This document shows positions 1 to 8,601 of a stretch of 64,000 nucleotides of DNA, one piece after another. The translations under genes were made by a program, and so were the position numbers. The number at the start of each line of letters is the position of its first letter. The first letter of the stretch is position 1. The notes beneath the pieces are model-generated. The model searched no databases, had not been told where the DNA came from, and worked only from the letters and a program-made list of their open reading frames with translations. Origin of the DNA: Roseateles terrae (GTDB taxonomy: Bacteria; Pseudomonadota; Gammaproteobacteria; Burkholderiales; Burkholderiaceae_C). The stretch lies in contig NZ_JACHXO010000001.1 in NCBI RefSeq assembly GCF_014192155.1, positions 310,001-374,000 of the forward strand, in the 5' to 3' direction.

Positions 1-47
1 GGCCGACCCTGTACGACCTGATGGCCCGGCTGGGACTCAAGACCTGA
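1..47 (+). CDS. C-terminal end of a response regulator (probable PrsR)
   Basis: Only the last 14 residues are in the window, ending in PTLYDLMARLGLKT and a TGA at 45-47. That tail resembles the Fis-type helix-turn-helix end of the PEP-CTERM-box (PrsR) response regulators, where a serine-arginine-proline-threonine-leucine-tyrosine motif precedes the C-terminus. The gene immediately downstream is a PrsT-type TPR lipoprotein, which normally follows prsK-prsR in exosortase (XrtA) exopolysaccharide loci, so the context agrees. The assignment rests on a very short fragment plus synteny. Confidence 0.5.
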   Translation, partial: PTLYDLMARLGLKT

Positions 48-117
48 TCCGGGTTTTCTGTCGCCGGCTTCTTTGAACGCCAGTCTGCATCCGAGATTGC
101 ATCCAAGAGAGACACGA

Positions 118-2994
118 ATGTCCCGAGACGCCAAGCACAGCACCGCCCCCACCCACGATTTGCCCCGCACCCACACCCGGACCCGGACCCTGGCCAGCTA
201 TGCCGGCGTCCTGGCTCTGGGCTCGGCCCTGCTGCTCAGTGGCTGCTTCGGCGACTCGGCGCAGGACATGGTCAAGTCGGCCCGCGAGCATCTGGACAAA
301 AAGGATCCGAAGGCCGCCATCATCCAGCTCAAGAATGCGCTGCAGAAGGACGGCACGCTGGGGGAAGCCCGCTACCTGCTGGCTCGCGCGCTGCTGGACG
401 CAGGGGATCTGCCGGGAGCGGTCATCGAGGCGGACAAGGCCAAGGCGCAGGGCTACACCAGCGACGGCCTGACGGCCTTGCAGGCGCGGCTGCTGTTGCT
501 GCAGGGCCGGCCCGACGAGGTGGTGAGCCAGTACGGCACCCGTCACCTCGGCACGCCCGCAGACGAGGCCGATCTCCAAAGCACCCTGGTGGGCGCCTAC
601 GGAGCCAAGCGCCAGCTGCCGGAGGCGCGCACTGCCGCCAATGCAGCGCTCAAGGCCCAACCGGACAGCGTGCCGGTGCAGTTGATGAACGTGCGGCTGA
701 TGACCAGCGAAGGCAAGCTCAAGGAAGCGCTGGCCCAGCTGGATGCGATGGCCACCCGGTCCCCCAACGCCGCTGAGATCTGGCAGGCCAAGGGCGATCT
801 GCTCGAGCTGGCCGACGCGCCGGTGGACGCGCGCATCGAGGCCTACCGCAAGGCGCTGGCCCTGGACAAGAAACTGCCCGCGGCGTATTCGGGCCTGATC
901 ACCGCACTGATGCGCAAGGGCGACAAGGCCGGTGCGAAAGAAGCGGTGACGGCCATGAAGGCGGCGCTGCCCAGCCATGCGCAGACCTTCTATTACGCCT
1001 CCATCTTTGCGCTGGAGGAGGGCAACCTGAAGGAGGCGACGGACCTCAGCCAGGCGCTGCTCAAGATCGCGCCGGGCAACGACCGCGCGCTGTATCTTGC
1101 GGGCCGGGTGGCGCAGGCCGGCGGTGACCTCCGTCAGGCCGAGAGCAATTTTGCGAAGGTGGTGAGCACGTCGCCGGACGCGACGCCGTCCCGCATCGCG
1201 CTGGCCCAGGTGCAACTGCGCGGCGGCGACGTGGAACAGGCGTGGACCACGCTTCAGCCGCTGCTGGATGGCAAGCCCGGTCCGACCGGCGAAGCGCTCG
1301 CGCTGGCGGCCGAGATCAAGCTCAAGCAGGGCCAGGCGGACGAGGCCGAGCGGCTGCTGGCACGCGCTGCGGAACTCAATCCCGCCGACATCACCAGCCG
1401 TGTGGGCCTGGCGCTGACGCAGGCCCGCAAGGGACAGGAGCCGCAGGCCATCGAGGCACTGCGCAAACTCTCCGCCGAGGACAAGGACATCACCGCCGAC
1501 CTGGCGCTGGTCAGCCTGTATCTGCGCAAGAAGGACTGGTCCCATGCCGAAGAGGTGATCGCCGGCATCGACCGCAAGACCCCCACCAGTGCGGCCGCCC
1601 CGGAGCTGCGCGGCCGTGTGGCGCTGTTCCGCGGCGACCGTGCCAAGGCGCGTGAGCAGTTTGAAGAAGCCATCCGGCGTGATCCGAAGGCCCTGGCACC
1701 CGCCAACAACCTGGCCTCCATGGACCTGCAGGATCGCAAGCCGGAAGACGCTGCCAAGCGCTACGACGCCGCGATCAAGGCGGATCCGAAGAATGTGCGG
1801 CCGGTGATGGCGCAGATGGGCGTACGGGTGACGCATCAGCTGATCAAGCCGGAGGAGGCCATCCAGCAGCTCGGTGAGATCGTGCGGCGTTTCCCTGGCG
1901 AAGCTGGCCCCCGTCTGGCGCTGGTCAGCCTGCTGGTCAACAAGCAGGACCTGAAGCAGGCAGCGGCGGTGGCCCAGGAAGGCGTCGCCGCCAATCCTGA
2001 GTCGGCCGAGCTGGTGGATGCGCTGGGCCAGGTGCAGATGGCGCAAGGCGAGCGGCAGTCCGCCATCAATAGTTTCAACAAGGTGGCTGCCTTGTCGCCG
2101 CGCTCACCGCTGGGGCAAATGCGTCTGGCCGACCTGTACATGGCTGGCGGCACCGCTGCGGACCGGGATCAGGCTGCAGGCGCGCTCAAGCGCGCGCAGG
2201 CCATCGCCCCCGGTGATGCCGAACTGGCGGAAAAGGTGGCGGGCAAGGCACTGATGATCGGCCGACCTGAGCTGGCGCTGCAGTCGGCCAAGGCCCTGCA
2301 GTCGGTACGCCCGAGCTTCGGCCTGGGCTGGAAGCTGGAGGGCGATGTGGCCCGCGCACGCAAGGACTGGCCCGCCGCGCTGGCGGCCTATCGCCGGGCG
2401 GACCAGCTGTCCAAAGAGGCTGGGGCCTCGGTGCCCAACACCGCGCTGGCGGTAGCGATGCACAGTGTGCTGGTCGAATCCGGCAAGGCCGAAGAGGCCA
2501 AGCAGTTCGCGAACAACTGGGTCAGTCAACACAAGCAGGACGCTCTTTTCAGGTACCACCTGGGCGATGTGGCACTCACCAAGGGTCAGTACGACTTGGC
2601 GGAGCAGTACTATCAGGGAGTACTTGCTGACAGCCCGGACAACGCGGCGGCGGCCAACAACATCGCATGGCTGAAGCTGCGTGGCGGTCGTACTGACGAA
2701 GCCCTGAAGTACGCGGAGAAGGCCAACCAGTTGCGACCCAAGGTGGCAGCGTACATGGACACCTGGGCCGAGGTATTGGGCGCCAAGGGCCAGACGGACA
2801 AGGCGATCGAGGTCCAGCAGCAGGCGGTGACCCAGGCACCGAATGTGCCTGCCTACCGTCTGCGTCTGGCGCAGTTGTATGTGACGGGCGGCAAGAAGGC
2901 CGAGGCGCAAACCGAACTCAAGCGCCTGGCCGACCTGGGACCACAATTCGAGCAACAAGCCGAGGTGCAGAAGCTGCAGGCCAGGATTCAATAA
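118..2994 (+). CDS. prsT: PEP-CTERM system TPR-repeat lipoprotein PrsT
   Basis: This 958-aa protein has a lipoprotein signal (hydrophobic stretch then LLLSGC, the Cys near residue 45) and is otherwise built of tetratricopeptide repeats to the end. Length and layout match the PrsT family (about 900-930 aa) that accompanies XrtA/PEP-CTERM exopolysaccharide and protein-sorting systems. In such systems TPR lipoproteins are thought to act as periplasmic or outer-membrane scaffolds for polysaccharide export. I chose ATG 118 because an AAGAGAGA element lies a few bases upstream. An in-frame TTG at 73 would add 15 residues and has no better ribosome site. The gene sits 70 bp after the probable prsR end and 43 bp before the FeeM-PilZ gene, so co-transcription is likely. 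Confidence 0.88.
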   Translation: MSRDAKHSTAPTHDLPRTHTRTRTLASYAGVLALGSALLLSGCFGDSAQDMVKSAREHLDKKDPKAAIIQLKNALQKDGTLGEARYLLARALLDAGDLPGAVIEADKAKAQGYTSDGLTALQARLLLLQGRPDEVVSQYGTRHLGTPADEADLQSTLVGAYGAKRQLPEARTAANAALKAQPDSVPVQLMNVRLMTSEGKLKEALAQLDAMATRSPNAAEIWQAKGDLLELADAPVDARIEAYRKALALDKKLPAAYSGLITALMRKGDKAGAKEAVTAMKAALPSHAQTFYYASIFALEEGNLKEATDLSQALLKIAPGNDRALYLAGRVAQAGGDLRQAESNFAKVVSTSPDATPSRIALAQVQLRGGDVEQAWTTLQPLLDGKPGPTGEALALAAEIKLKQGQADEAERLLARAAELNPADITSRVGLALTQARKGQEPQAIEALRKLSAEDKDITADLALVSLYLRKKDWSHAEEVIAGIDRKTPTSAAAPELRGRVALFRGDRAKAREQFEEAIRRDPKALAPANNLASMDLQDRKPEDAAKRYDAAIKADPKNVRPVMAQMGVRVTHQLIKPEEAIQQLGEIVRRFPGEAGPRLALVSLLVNKQDLKQAAAVAQEGVAANPESAELVDALGQVQMAQGERQSAINSFNKVAALSPRSPLGQMRLADLYMAGGTAADRDQAAGALKRAQAIAPGDAELAEKVAGKALMIGRPELALQSAKALQSVRPSFGLGWKLEGDVARARKDWPAALAAYRRADQLSKEAGASVPNTALAVAMHSVLVESGKAEEAKQFANNWVSQHKQDALFRYHLGDVALTKGQYDLAEQYYQGVLADSPDNAAAANNIAWLKLRGGRTDEALKYAEKANQLRPKVAAYMDTWAEVLGAKGQTDKAIEVQQQAVTQAPNVPAYRLRLAQLYVTGGKKAEAQTELKRLADLGPQFEQQAEVQKLQARIQ

Positions 2995-3037
2995 GCCAAA
3001 GGCCGGCAGTGGACCGCACCGCAAGGGAGACGGTCAT

Positions 3038-4342
3038 ATGAGCCAGATTCGTCGCTCCGGTTTGCGCAAGCGCTTCCATCAGGGCCTGCGCAAACTGTTT
3101 TCGAGCCTGCCAAAACCCTGGCGCTTTGCGGTCTACCGCCGCATGGTGGACTGCGATCCGGCCCCCAGCGAGCGGCTGGAGCTGAAGGTGGCCGAAACGC
3201 AGGAGGAGCTGGAGGCCTGCTTCCACATCCTGCATGACGCCTATGTGGGCAGCGGCTTCATGAAGCCCGACCCCAGCGGCCTGCGCGTCACCATCTACCA
3301 CTCGCTCCCGACCACCACCACGCTCTGCGCCAAGTACGACGGCGAAGTGGTGGGCACGATTTCCATGGTGCGCGAAGGCGTGTTCGGCTTTCCGTTGCAA
3401 TCGGTCTTTGATCTGGAGGGGGTGCGGGCCAAAGGCGGCAAGGTCGCAGAGATCTCGGCCCTCGCCGTGGCGCCGGCCTTTCGCAAGACAGGCGGGGCAA
3501 TCCTCTTTCCGCTGATGAAGTTCATGCACCAGTACTGCACGGAGTTCTTTGACACCCGGCACTTGGTGATCGCGGTCAACCCCGACAAGATCGAGCTCTA
3601 CGAGGCACTGCTGTTCTTCAAGCGATTGAAGGAGCAGACGGTGGACAACTACGACTTTGCCAATGGCGCCCCAGCCGTTGGTGCGACGCTGGACCTGCAC
3701 GAAGCCGAAGATGTCTTTGCCAAGGGCTACCGCGGCCGCCCGGCGCGCAAGAACCTGCATCAATACTTCTTCCGGCAATCGCTGCCCAACATCAAGCTGC
3801 CGGAGCGGCGGTATCACACGACGAATGATCCGGTGATGACGCCGCCCCTTCTGGATTATTTCTTCAACCAGCGGGTGCAGGTCTTTGCCCATTTGGCGGA
3901 CCGCAAAAAGGCGCTGCTGTGGTCGGTGTATCGGCAGCCGGAGTTCCGGCCGGTGCTGCCGATGCTCAGCGGCGGCGGCGAGGATCTCGGCAAGGCCTTG
4001 CGGCAATACCCGCGTTACTCCATGCGCTGCCCGGGGCAGATCAATTTGCCGGCGAGCAACGGATTGCCAGCCATCGGGCGCGTGCCCCTGGACGTCATTG
4101 AAGTCTCTGCGCAGGGTTTCCAGGCCGAATGTAAACACGACCTTCCGCTGAATGTGGAAGGCCAGGTGGAAATCGAACTGGGGCACAACACGCGCTCGCG
4201 CCTGCTGGCCCATGCGGTGCGCAAGCGGGAGACGGAGCAGGGCACCTTCTTCGGTTTCCGCATTGACGATCCGGACCGGAACTGGCGCAGCTTTGTCTCC
4301 GAGCTGGAGATGGGGCAGACAGCGCGGGATCTGGCCGCGTGA
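3038..4342 (+). CDS. N-acyl amino acid synthase (FeeM-like) fused to PilZ domain
   Basis: This 434-aa cytoplasmic protein has an N-terminal GNAT/LuxI-like acyltransferase half (about residues 45-230) of the FeeM type, which makes N-acyl amino acids from acyl-ACP. The C-terminal part (about 320-430) looks like a PilZ domain, the cyclic-di-GMP receptor. An RYSMR motif (RxxxR) is near residue 326, and EVSAQG (a D/ExSxxG variant with Glu for Asp) near 354. Such acyltransferases occur beside exosortase loci, which fits the position after prsT. The ribosome site GGGAGA lies just upstream of ATG 3038. Fusion of a lipid-signal synthase to a c-di-GMP sensor suggests allosteric control by the biofilm second messenger; that is inference. 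The acyl donor and amino acid substrate cannot be told from sequence. Confidence 0.78.
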   Translation: MSQIRRSGLRKRFHQGLRKLFSSLPKPWRFAVYRRMVDCDPAPSERLELKVAETQEELEACFHILHDAYVGSGFMKPDPSGLRVTIYHSLPTTTTLCAKYDGEVVGTISMVREGVFGFPLQSVFDLEGVRAKGGKVAEISALAVAPAFRKTGGAILFPLMKFMHQYCTEFFDTRHLVIAVNPDKIELYEALLFFKRLKEQTVDNYDFANGAPAVGATLDLHEAEDVFAKGYRGRPARKNLHQYFFRQSLPNIKLPERRYHTTNDPVMTPPLLDYFFNQRVQVFAHLADRKKALLWSVYRQPEFRPVLPMLSGGGEDLGKALRQYPRYSMRCPGQINLPASNGLPAIGRVPLDVIEVSAQGFQAECKHDLPLNVEGQVEIELGHNTRSRLLAHAVRKRETEQGTFFGFRIDDPDRNWRSFVSELEMGQTARDLAA

Positions 4343-4359
4343 CGGGTGAGAGCGACGAC

Positions 4360-5277
4360 ATGAAGCATGACAAGACCGCCGGGCAAGCCATACAGTGGCG
4401 AGCCGCAACTGCGCCCATCCAACGACGCCGGCTGCTCGCGCTCGCTGGGGCGCCTTTGCTGGGCTCGGGGCTGGTGCCTGGACTGCCGGCCGGGTGGGTG
4501 GGCGGTCTGGGTGTGGCGGCCTCCACCGTTCTCACACCGAGCCTGGCCCAGGCGCAGGAGATGTCCAACACGCTGCCGGACCTGATCGACAAGAGTCGGC
4601 AGGCGGTGGTGGCGGTGGGCACGTTCAGCGCCACGGACAACCCGCGATTCGGTTTTCGGGGCACCGGCTTTGTGGTGGGCGATGGCAAGACCATCGTCAC
4701 CTGCGCGCATGTGATCCCGAATCCGGTTGAAAAGGATCTGTCGATCCTGGTGCCTGCAGCGAGCAATGCGTCGGGCACGCCTCAGCAGCGCTCGGTGCGG
4801 CTGCTGCGCCGCGACGCCACCCGCGATCTTGCGCTGCTGGAGTTGACCGATGGCAATCCCTTGCCCGCGCCCATGACGCTGGCCACGGTGGACGATACGG
4901 CCACCGCGGTGAGAGAAGGGGTGGCGGTGGCGCTGATGGGCTATCCGCTGGGCACCTCGCTGGGCGTGCAGCTGGTGACGCACCGGGGCATTGTGGCGGC
5001 GATCACCAAGGCGGCACTGCCGGCGCCGACCTCAGGCAACTTGTCGGAGCGCGCCATCCGCCAGCTGCGGTCGGGCGATATGGAGTTTCTGCAACTCGAC
5101 ATCACCGCTTACCCCGGCAACAGTGGCGGACCGCTGCTGGACATCCGGACCGGCAAGGTCGTGGGGGTGGTGAACATGGTGGCACTCAAGAGCACGCGAG
5201 AATCGGCGCTGAGCGCGCCGAGTGGCATCAGTTATGCGGTGCCGGTGAGATACGTCCTGTCGCTACTGGCGCCGTGA
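4360..5277 (+). CDS. Exported trypsin-like serine protease (S1)
   Basis: A 305-aa protease with the trypsin triad visible as His117 (TCAHVI), Asp157 (RDLALL) and Ser255 (YPGNSGGPLL). There is no PDZ domain, unlike DegP/HtrA, so it is a stand-alone S1 domain. The N-terminus has an arginine-rich QRRRLLALAG followed by a hydrophobic stretch and an AQAQ-type cleavage region near residue 66. It may therefore leave by the Tat or Sec route and act in the periplasm. ATG 4360 is preceded by GAGAG. An in-frame GTG at 4339 would overlap the previous stop and add seven residues. The gene is probably co-transcribed with the FeeM-PilZ gene. The substrate is unknown. Confidence 0.85.
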   Translation: MKHDKTAGQAIQWRAATAPIQRRRLLALAGAPLLGSGLVPGLPAGWVGGLGVAASTVLTPSLAQAQEMSNTLPDLIDKSRQAVVAVGTFSATDNPRFGFRGTGFVVGDGKTIVTCAHVIPNPVEKDLSILVPAASNASGTPQQRSVRLLRRDATRDLALLELTDGNPLPAPMTLATVDDTATAVREGVAVALMGYPLGTSLGVQLVTHRGIVAAITKAALPAPTSGNLSERAIRQLRSGDMEFLQLDITAYPGNSGGPLLDIRTGKVVGVVNMVALKSTRESALSAPSGISYAVPVRYVLSLLAP

Positions 5278-5391
5278 TGGTCCGTCTCAGCTTGAATTTC
5301 ATGGCTTGGACCGGGGTGCGCCCCGTTGTGTCACGCCGGACGCTCCGTGGGAAGTCATCCGGACGCCGGGCTTGACGCGGCCCCATTGGGT

Positions 5392-6516
5392 TCACTCACG
5401 CACGGTTTGAAGCATCCGGCGGCTGATGTGCTGGTGCAGCTTCAGAAGTGTCGAGCAATAAAAGCTCGGACGCTCGTAGCTTCGGCCGTCGAATCGATGC
5501 GGCAGATATCCCCCACCACAGGTCTTGAAAGCCTCGCAGGTTTGGCACTCTTTGCACGGCTTGGGATAGCGCCTTTGGGCAACAGATCGGAATTCTTCCA
5601 GCTCATTCTGGGCAAGGTGGAGCGAGGTGGCGCTGACGCCGTCTTGGCAGATGGACAAGACGTCGATGAGACGGTAGGAGCCATCGCTTTCAACCACCAC
5701 AATCGGCACGAGGTCTCCGCCAAATGCGTCGAGCTCTGGCCGCTGTCCCAACATGGCACGTATGAACGTCTCGAAGATCCGAATACGAAAATCAGGATCA
5801 TCCCTCTCAAGCCAAGCATCAAACGCACTGCAGAAAAAGCGCTCCATCGACTCATGCCTGTAGTCCTTCAGGTGCGATGGCGGTGAAAAATGGTTTGCGT
5901 CGGGCAAAAGCAAGTCCATATCCCGCACGCCCAGGTCAAAAAAATACGAAAGAAGCGCCTCGGGATCCTGATGGGGATCTACCACGCAGAGAACGCCGTT
6001 GAAAACGGCTGCGCCGTTTCGGGCATCGAATTCAATGCATTTTTTGATGGATCGCGCAGTGGAAGCGCCGGTGCCGGCACGGCGGTGGTCAATGCGGTGG
6101 CGGTCATGCACGGCCTCAGGTCCGTCGCAACTGATGGCAATCGTCGCGTCGAAAGATGCATACATGTCCAGCCATTCGTCATCGATCAAAATTCCATTCG
6201 ACTGCGTAACAATGAATAGATCATCCGGCGGCAATGACCTCCGCACATTTTCCAGGAATTTTCGCGTTCTTTCTTTTCCAAGCAACAACGGTTCTCCACC
6301 GTGAATTTCCAGAGTCATTCGGGCAGCAGGGTGGCCGCGCCGGTAGCTCGCTAACCTGTCGCAGAGTATGCCAAGGCTTTCATCTGAAAGTGTCTTCGGT
6401 CGAGAGCGCCAAGATTGATCAACTCCGTTGTACATGTAGCAGTAGCTGCAAGCAATATTGCAACGCTCAGCCACTTTCACCATGACCAGTAAGTCATCAT
6501 TCGTGATGGTTTGCAT
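5392..6516 (-). CDS. Radical SAM/SPASM peptide maturase, FxsB-like
   Basis: A 374-aa radical SAM enzyme. The cluster-binding Cys19-x3-Cys23-x2-Cys26 (CNIACSYCY) is followed by YNGVDQSW and by HGGEPLL at 72-78. These are hallmarks of the FxsB-type peptide maturases, which install cyclophane crosslinks in ribosomally made peptides. The C-terminal SPASM-like cysteines are Cys321, 324, 327, 333 and 354, with CGGGYLPHRF around 333-342. The gene is the last of a five-gene minus-strand cassette, 26 bp after a 116-aa unknown, and converges on the protease gene. Base composition is markedly lower in GC than the flanks (26 G/C in 60 bases at 6181-6240), suggesting transfer. Which chain it modifies is unproven. 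The collagen-like protein and the 116-aa protein are the local candidates. Confidence 0.82.
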   Translation of the reverse strand: MQTITNDDLLVMVKVAERCNIACSYCYMYNGVDQSWRSRPKTLSDESLGILCDRLASYRRGHPAARMTLEIHGGEPLLLGKERTRKFLENVRRSLPPDDLFIVTQSNGILIDDEWLDMYASFDATIAISCDGPEAVHDRHRIDHRRAGTGASTARSIKKCIEFDARNGAAVFNGVLCVVDPHQDPEALLSYFFDLGVRDMDLLLPDANHFSPPSHLKDYRHESMERFFCSAFDAWLERDDPDFRIRIFETFIRAMLGQRPELDAFGGDLVPIVVVESDGSYRLIDVLSICQDGVSATSLHLAQNELEEFRSVAQRRYPKPCKECQTCEAFKTCGGGYLPHRFDGRSYERPSFYCSTLLKLHQHISRRMLQTVRE

Positions 6517-6542
6517 GGTGCTTGAATTCTGCGAGAAACCGC

Positions 6543-6893
6543 TTACTTCTGAGGCTCTGGTGAAGCGCTTCCCCCTTCCGCCCTTCGAGCCAGAAGTTTT
6601 GAATGCGCGGCGAACAAGCTTCCGGATATCGGGCCGGCTTCCATCTCCTTGATGATGGATCCAATCAGGCGTGCTCCCGGCGGTGGGCTTGCGACCGACT
6701 CGAAGTGAAAAACCAGGCCGGTTAGTCCTGAAATTCCGGTGACGGGAACGAAAACGTCGTTCCGGCCGATTCCGACGACATCGAACAGAGGCAGAGCGGT
6801 AGCCTCGACGCCGATCTCTTTTTTGAGGATTTGTGCCTGCTCTTCATTCAACTGAAGCCAACCAATTGGTGAGAAGATTTCAGCAGTATTCAT
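6543..6893 (-). CDS. 116-aa protein of unknown function in maturase cassette
   Basis: I do not recognise this family. The protein is soluble, without signal peptide or membrane segment. Hydrophobic runs around residues 30-60 (LPLFDVVGIG, VFVPVTGISG) look like a compact beta-rich fold, and the C-terminal 25 residues are charged and probably flexible (LLARRAEGGSASPEPQK). A good ribosome site (AAAGGTT) precedes ATG 6893. It lies directly upstream of the radical SAM gene and 51 bp after the oxygenase-like gene. It could be a substrate-binding scaffold for the maturase or itself a precursor peptide. There is an internal Phe-x-Ser but not the C-terminal position expected of an FxsA precursor. Confidence 0.6.
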   Translation of the reverse strand: MNTAEIFSPIGWLQLNEEQAQILKKEIGVEATALPLFDVVGIGRNDVFVPVTGISGLTGLVFHFESVASPPPGARLIGSIIKEMEAGPISGSLFAAHSKLLARRAEGGSASPEPQK

Positions 6894-6944
6894 CGCGTAA
6901 CCTTTAAATCAAGAGATGGATTCACCGTCAGAGTGAGCCCGTCT

Positions 6945-7502
6945 TCAATGGAGGGTGTTGAAGAAGAAGGTCTGGAACAAACGGCCATCCTCCTTCGATT
7001 GGCCGAAATGACCCTGGCTGCAGTGGAATCGTCCTCCCCGGAACAACACAAGTCGGTTGAAACGATTGGCGACCTGATCTGTTCGTAGCCACTGCTCTGC
7101 GGACGAGCCATCCCTGTCGCATGTCTTGCGCGTCTCCTCATCCTGTGGATACCAGTCAAGTCCGGTGGCCTTATGCTTGAAGAATGCCGTCCCCCCGGAG
7201 ACCGGCGCATCCGGGGTGAGATACAGAACACCCGACCAGCAGGTGGTGTGGTCTGCGTGTACCCAGGTACGATCGGAACTCAGGCTGACCTGGAAGGCAC
7301 CGTTGTAGTTGTCCGTCGGCCACCATGTGATTGGAATCTTGACCAATTGCTGAATGGCGCTTAGCACGGGAAAGCTCAGAAAAGACGCGGTTCGCATCCC
7401 CGGATAGTTGCCTTTGACTGTGAAGCTTTGCGCGAGTGCAAATGCACGCACCTCCATAGGATCTGCATAGAAATCATCGGCGATGATGATCGTCTCTAAC
7501 AT
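6945..7502 (-). CDS. DUF6445 protein, 2OG-Fe(II) oxygenase-like
   Basis: A 185-aa protein that matches the DUF6445 pattern and the cupin-type oxygenase layout. His82-x-Asp84 lies in WVHADHTTCW, followed by GVLYLTPDAPVSGGTAFFKH. A distal His160 sits in LFRGGRFHCS, and Arg174 lies before the hydrophobic end. This His-x-Asp...His...Arg order is that of 2-oxoglutarate, Fe(II)-dependent hydroxylases, including prolyl 4-hydroxylases. I chose ATG 7502 because AGGAGAAAAG precedes it; an upstream in-frame start at 7568 would overlap the PP-loop gene. In the cassette it may hydroxylate the collagen-like protein or another local peptide. That role is inference; the fold assignment is moderately firm. 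Confidence 0.75.
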   Translation of the reverse strand: MLETIIIADDFYADPMEVRAFALAQSFTVKGNYPGMRTASFLSFPVLSAIQQLVKIPITWWPTDNYNGAFQVSLSSDRTWVHADHTTCWSGVLYLTPDAPVSGGTAFFKHKATGLDWYPQDEETRKTCDRDGSSAEQWLRTDQVANRFNRLVLFRGGRFHCSQGHFGQSKEDGRLFQTFFFNTLH

Positions 7503-7543
7503 GGTGGCTTTTCTCCTAGTTTTCTTATAAGAGTTTCGCTTGG

Positions 7544-8515
7544 CTATGCCATTCGTTCCATTACCCATTGGCGATGGTCCGGCGTGATGGTGGGTTTTTC
7601 AACCTTTTTTACGCCCCACGCACGGTCGTAGATGCCTCCCCGGATTTCTTTTGACACCTCATAGATGTGGGGGTTGTATCCGAGACGATCGAACATCGAC
7701 TCCTCCACGACACCGATGAGCTTGCAGTTGGAGGTGTTGCCCGCGATCGCCAGCTTCTTCCAGCCCATACTCATCACCAGCGACAATTGGTCCGCTTCCT
7801 GAATCCGACTGGCGAGCAGGGGGGATACGCACACTGTGTTCTGGTCCGCAGTATCAGCTGTGAAGCTTGTAAGCGGATAAGCAAGCGGTGGAAATCGGTG
7901 GCCACTGATCACCAGGCGCACGCCGAATTCCCGGCTGGTCCTTGCCATGGCCGAGAAAACGCCTCGAATGCAGGAGCTGCAAGGAATCTTGTTGGAGCCT
8001 GCCAAAAGGTTTTCTCGCGCTTGCGACCGGACATCGATGCGTTCAATCCTCAGCAGTATGCCGAGGCGGTTGCAGAATTCGCGGCTGTTATCTTGGACCT
8101 CCTCGGGAATGAAACCGTTGTCCACCAGAACGGCGACGGGATTTAGTCCGTAATCGCGTACCGCCACAATTGCCGCCAGAGCACTATCCTTCCCGCCGGA
8201 ATAGGCAAGAACGCAATCTTGCGCCTTTGCTGTGCAGCTTCCCCTGAATTGCGCAATGACCGAGGCTGCCGTCTCCGCCGAATGTGCTCCGCTTGCGGCT
8301 TCCGCCTCGTGTTCAAGGCAATGGTTGCACAGCCCGTTGTGGGTGATGAATACGCCCGGTAGATCGTCCGCCAGCAGACATCGCTTGCAGGAATGATCGA
8401 CGACATGTGCCGTGCAACCGTCTGGACTGATGGCCAGACGTCTGAGGAACATTCCGGTTTGGCGGAATAGATCTGAACTTTGGTCTTGCGTCAGTCGGAT
8501 GAATGACTGAACCAT
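7544..8515 (-). CDS. PP-loop ATPase with TtuA/TtcA-like cysteines
   Basis: A 323-aa adenine-nucleotide alpha-hydrolase (PP-loop) protein. Cys43-x2-Cys46 and Cys63-x2-Cys66 form an N-terminal zinc-ribbon-like pair. SGGKDS at 106-111 is the ATP-binding PP-loop. Cys179-x2-Cys182 lies in IPCSSCIRGVFSAMA, and a further Cys264 lies in NTSNCKLIG. Two CxxC pairs, the PP-loop, a third CxxC and one more Cys are the arrangement of TtuA/Ncs6-type sulfur-transfer enzymes, which bind a 4Fe-4S cluster. N-acetyl sugar amidotransferases (WbpG type) share the first half and are the main alternative. The gene is 86 bp after the collagen-like gene and 41 bp before the oxygenase-like gene. A role in thiolating or amidating the local substrate is inference. 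Confidence 0.78.
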   Translation of the reverse strand: MVQSFIRLTQDQSSDLFRQTGMFLRRLAISPDGCTAHVVDHSCKRCLLADDLPGVFITHNGLCNHCLEHEAEAASGAHSAETAASVIAQFRGSCTAKAQDCVLAYSGGKDSALAAIVAVRDYGLNPVAVLVDNGFIPEEVQDNSREFCNRLGILLRIERIDVRSQARENLLAGSNKIPCSSCIRGVFSAMARTSREFGVRLVISGHRFPPLAYPLTSFTADTADQNTVCVSPLLASRIQEADQLSLVMSMGWKKLAIAGNTSNCKLIGVVEESMFDRLGYNPHIYEVSKEIRGGIYDRAWGVKKVEKPTITPDHRQWVMERMA

Positions 8516-8601
8516 ACTTGGCTCCTAGGTGATGTAAGGGCTGCGAAGCAGCGGTGGCGCTGTCGAATCCGACAGACGCCACGTTCTCTCCACTCGGAGA
8601 T

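Noticed and set aside
5326-5886. A 186-residue + strand frame over the radical SAM gene
   Set aside because: It overlaps the conserved SPASM end of the radical SAM protein in antisense and has no family features.
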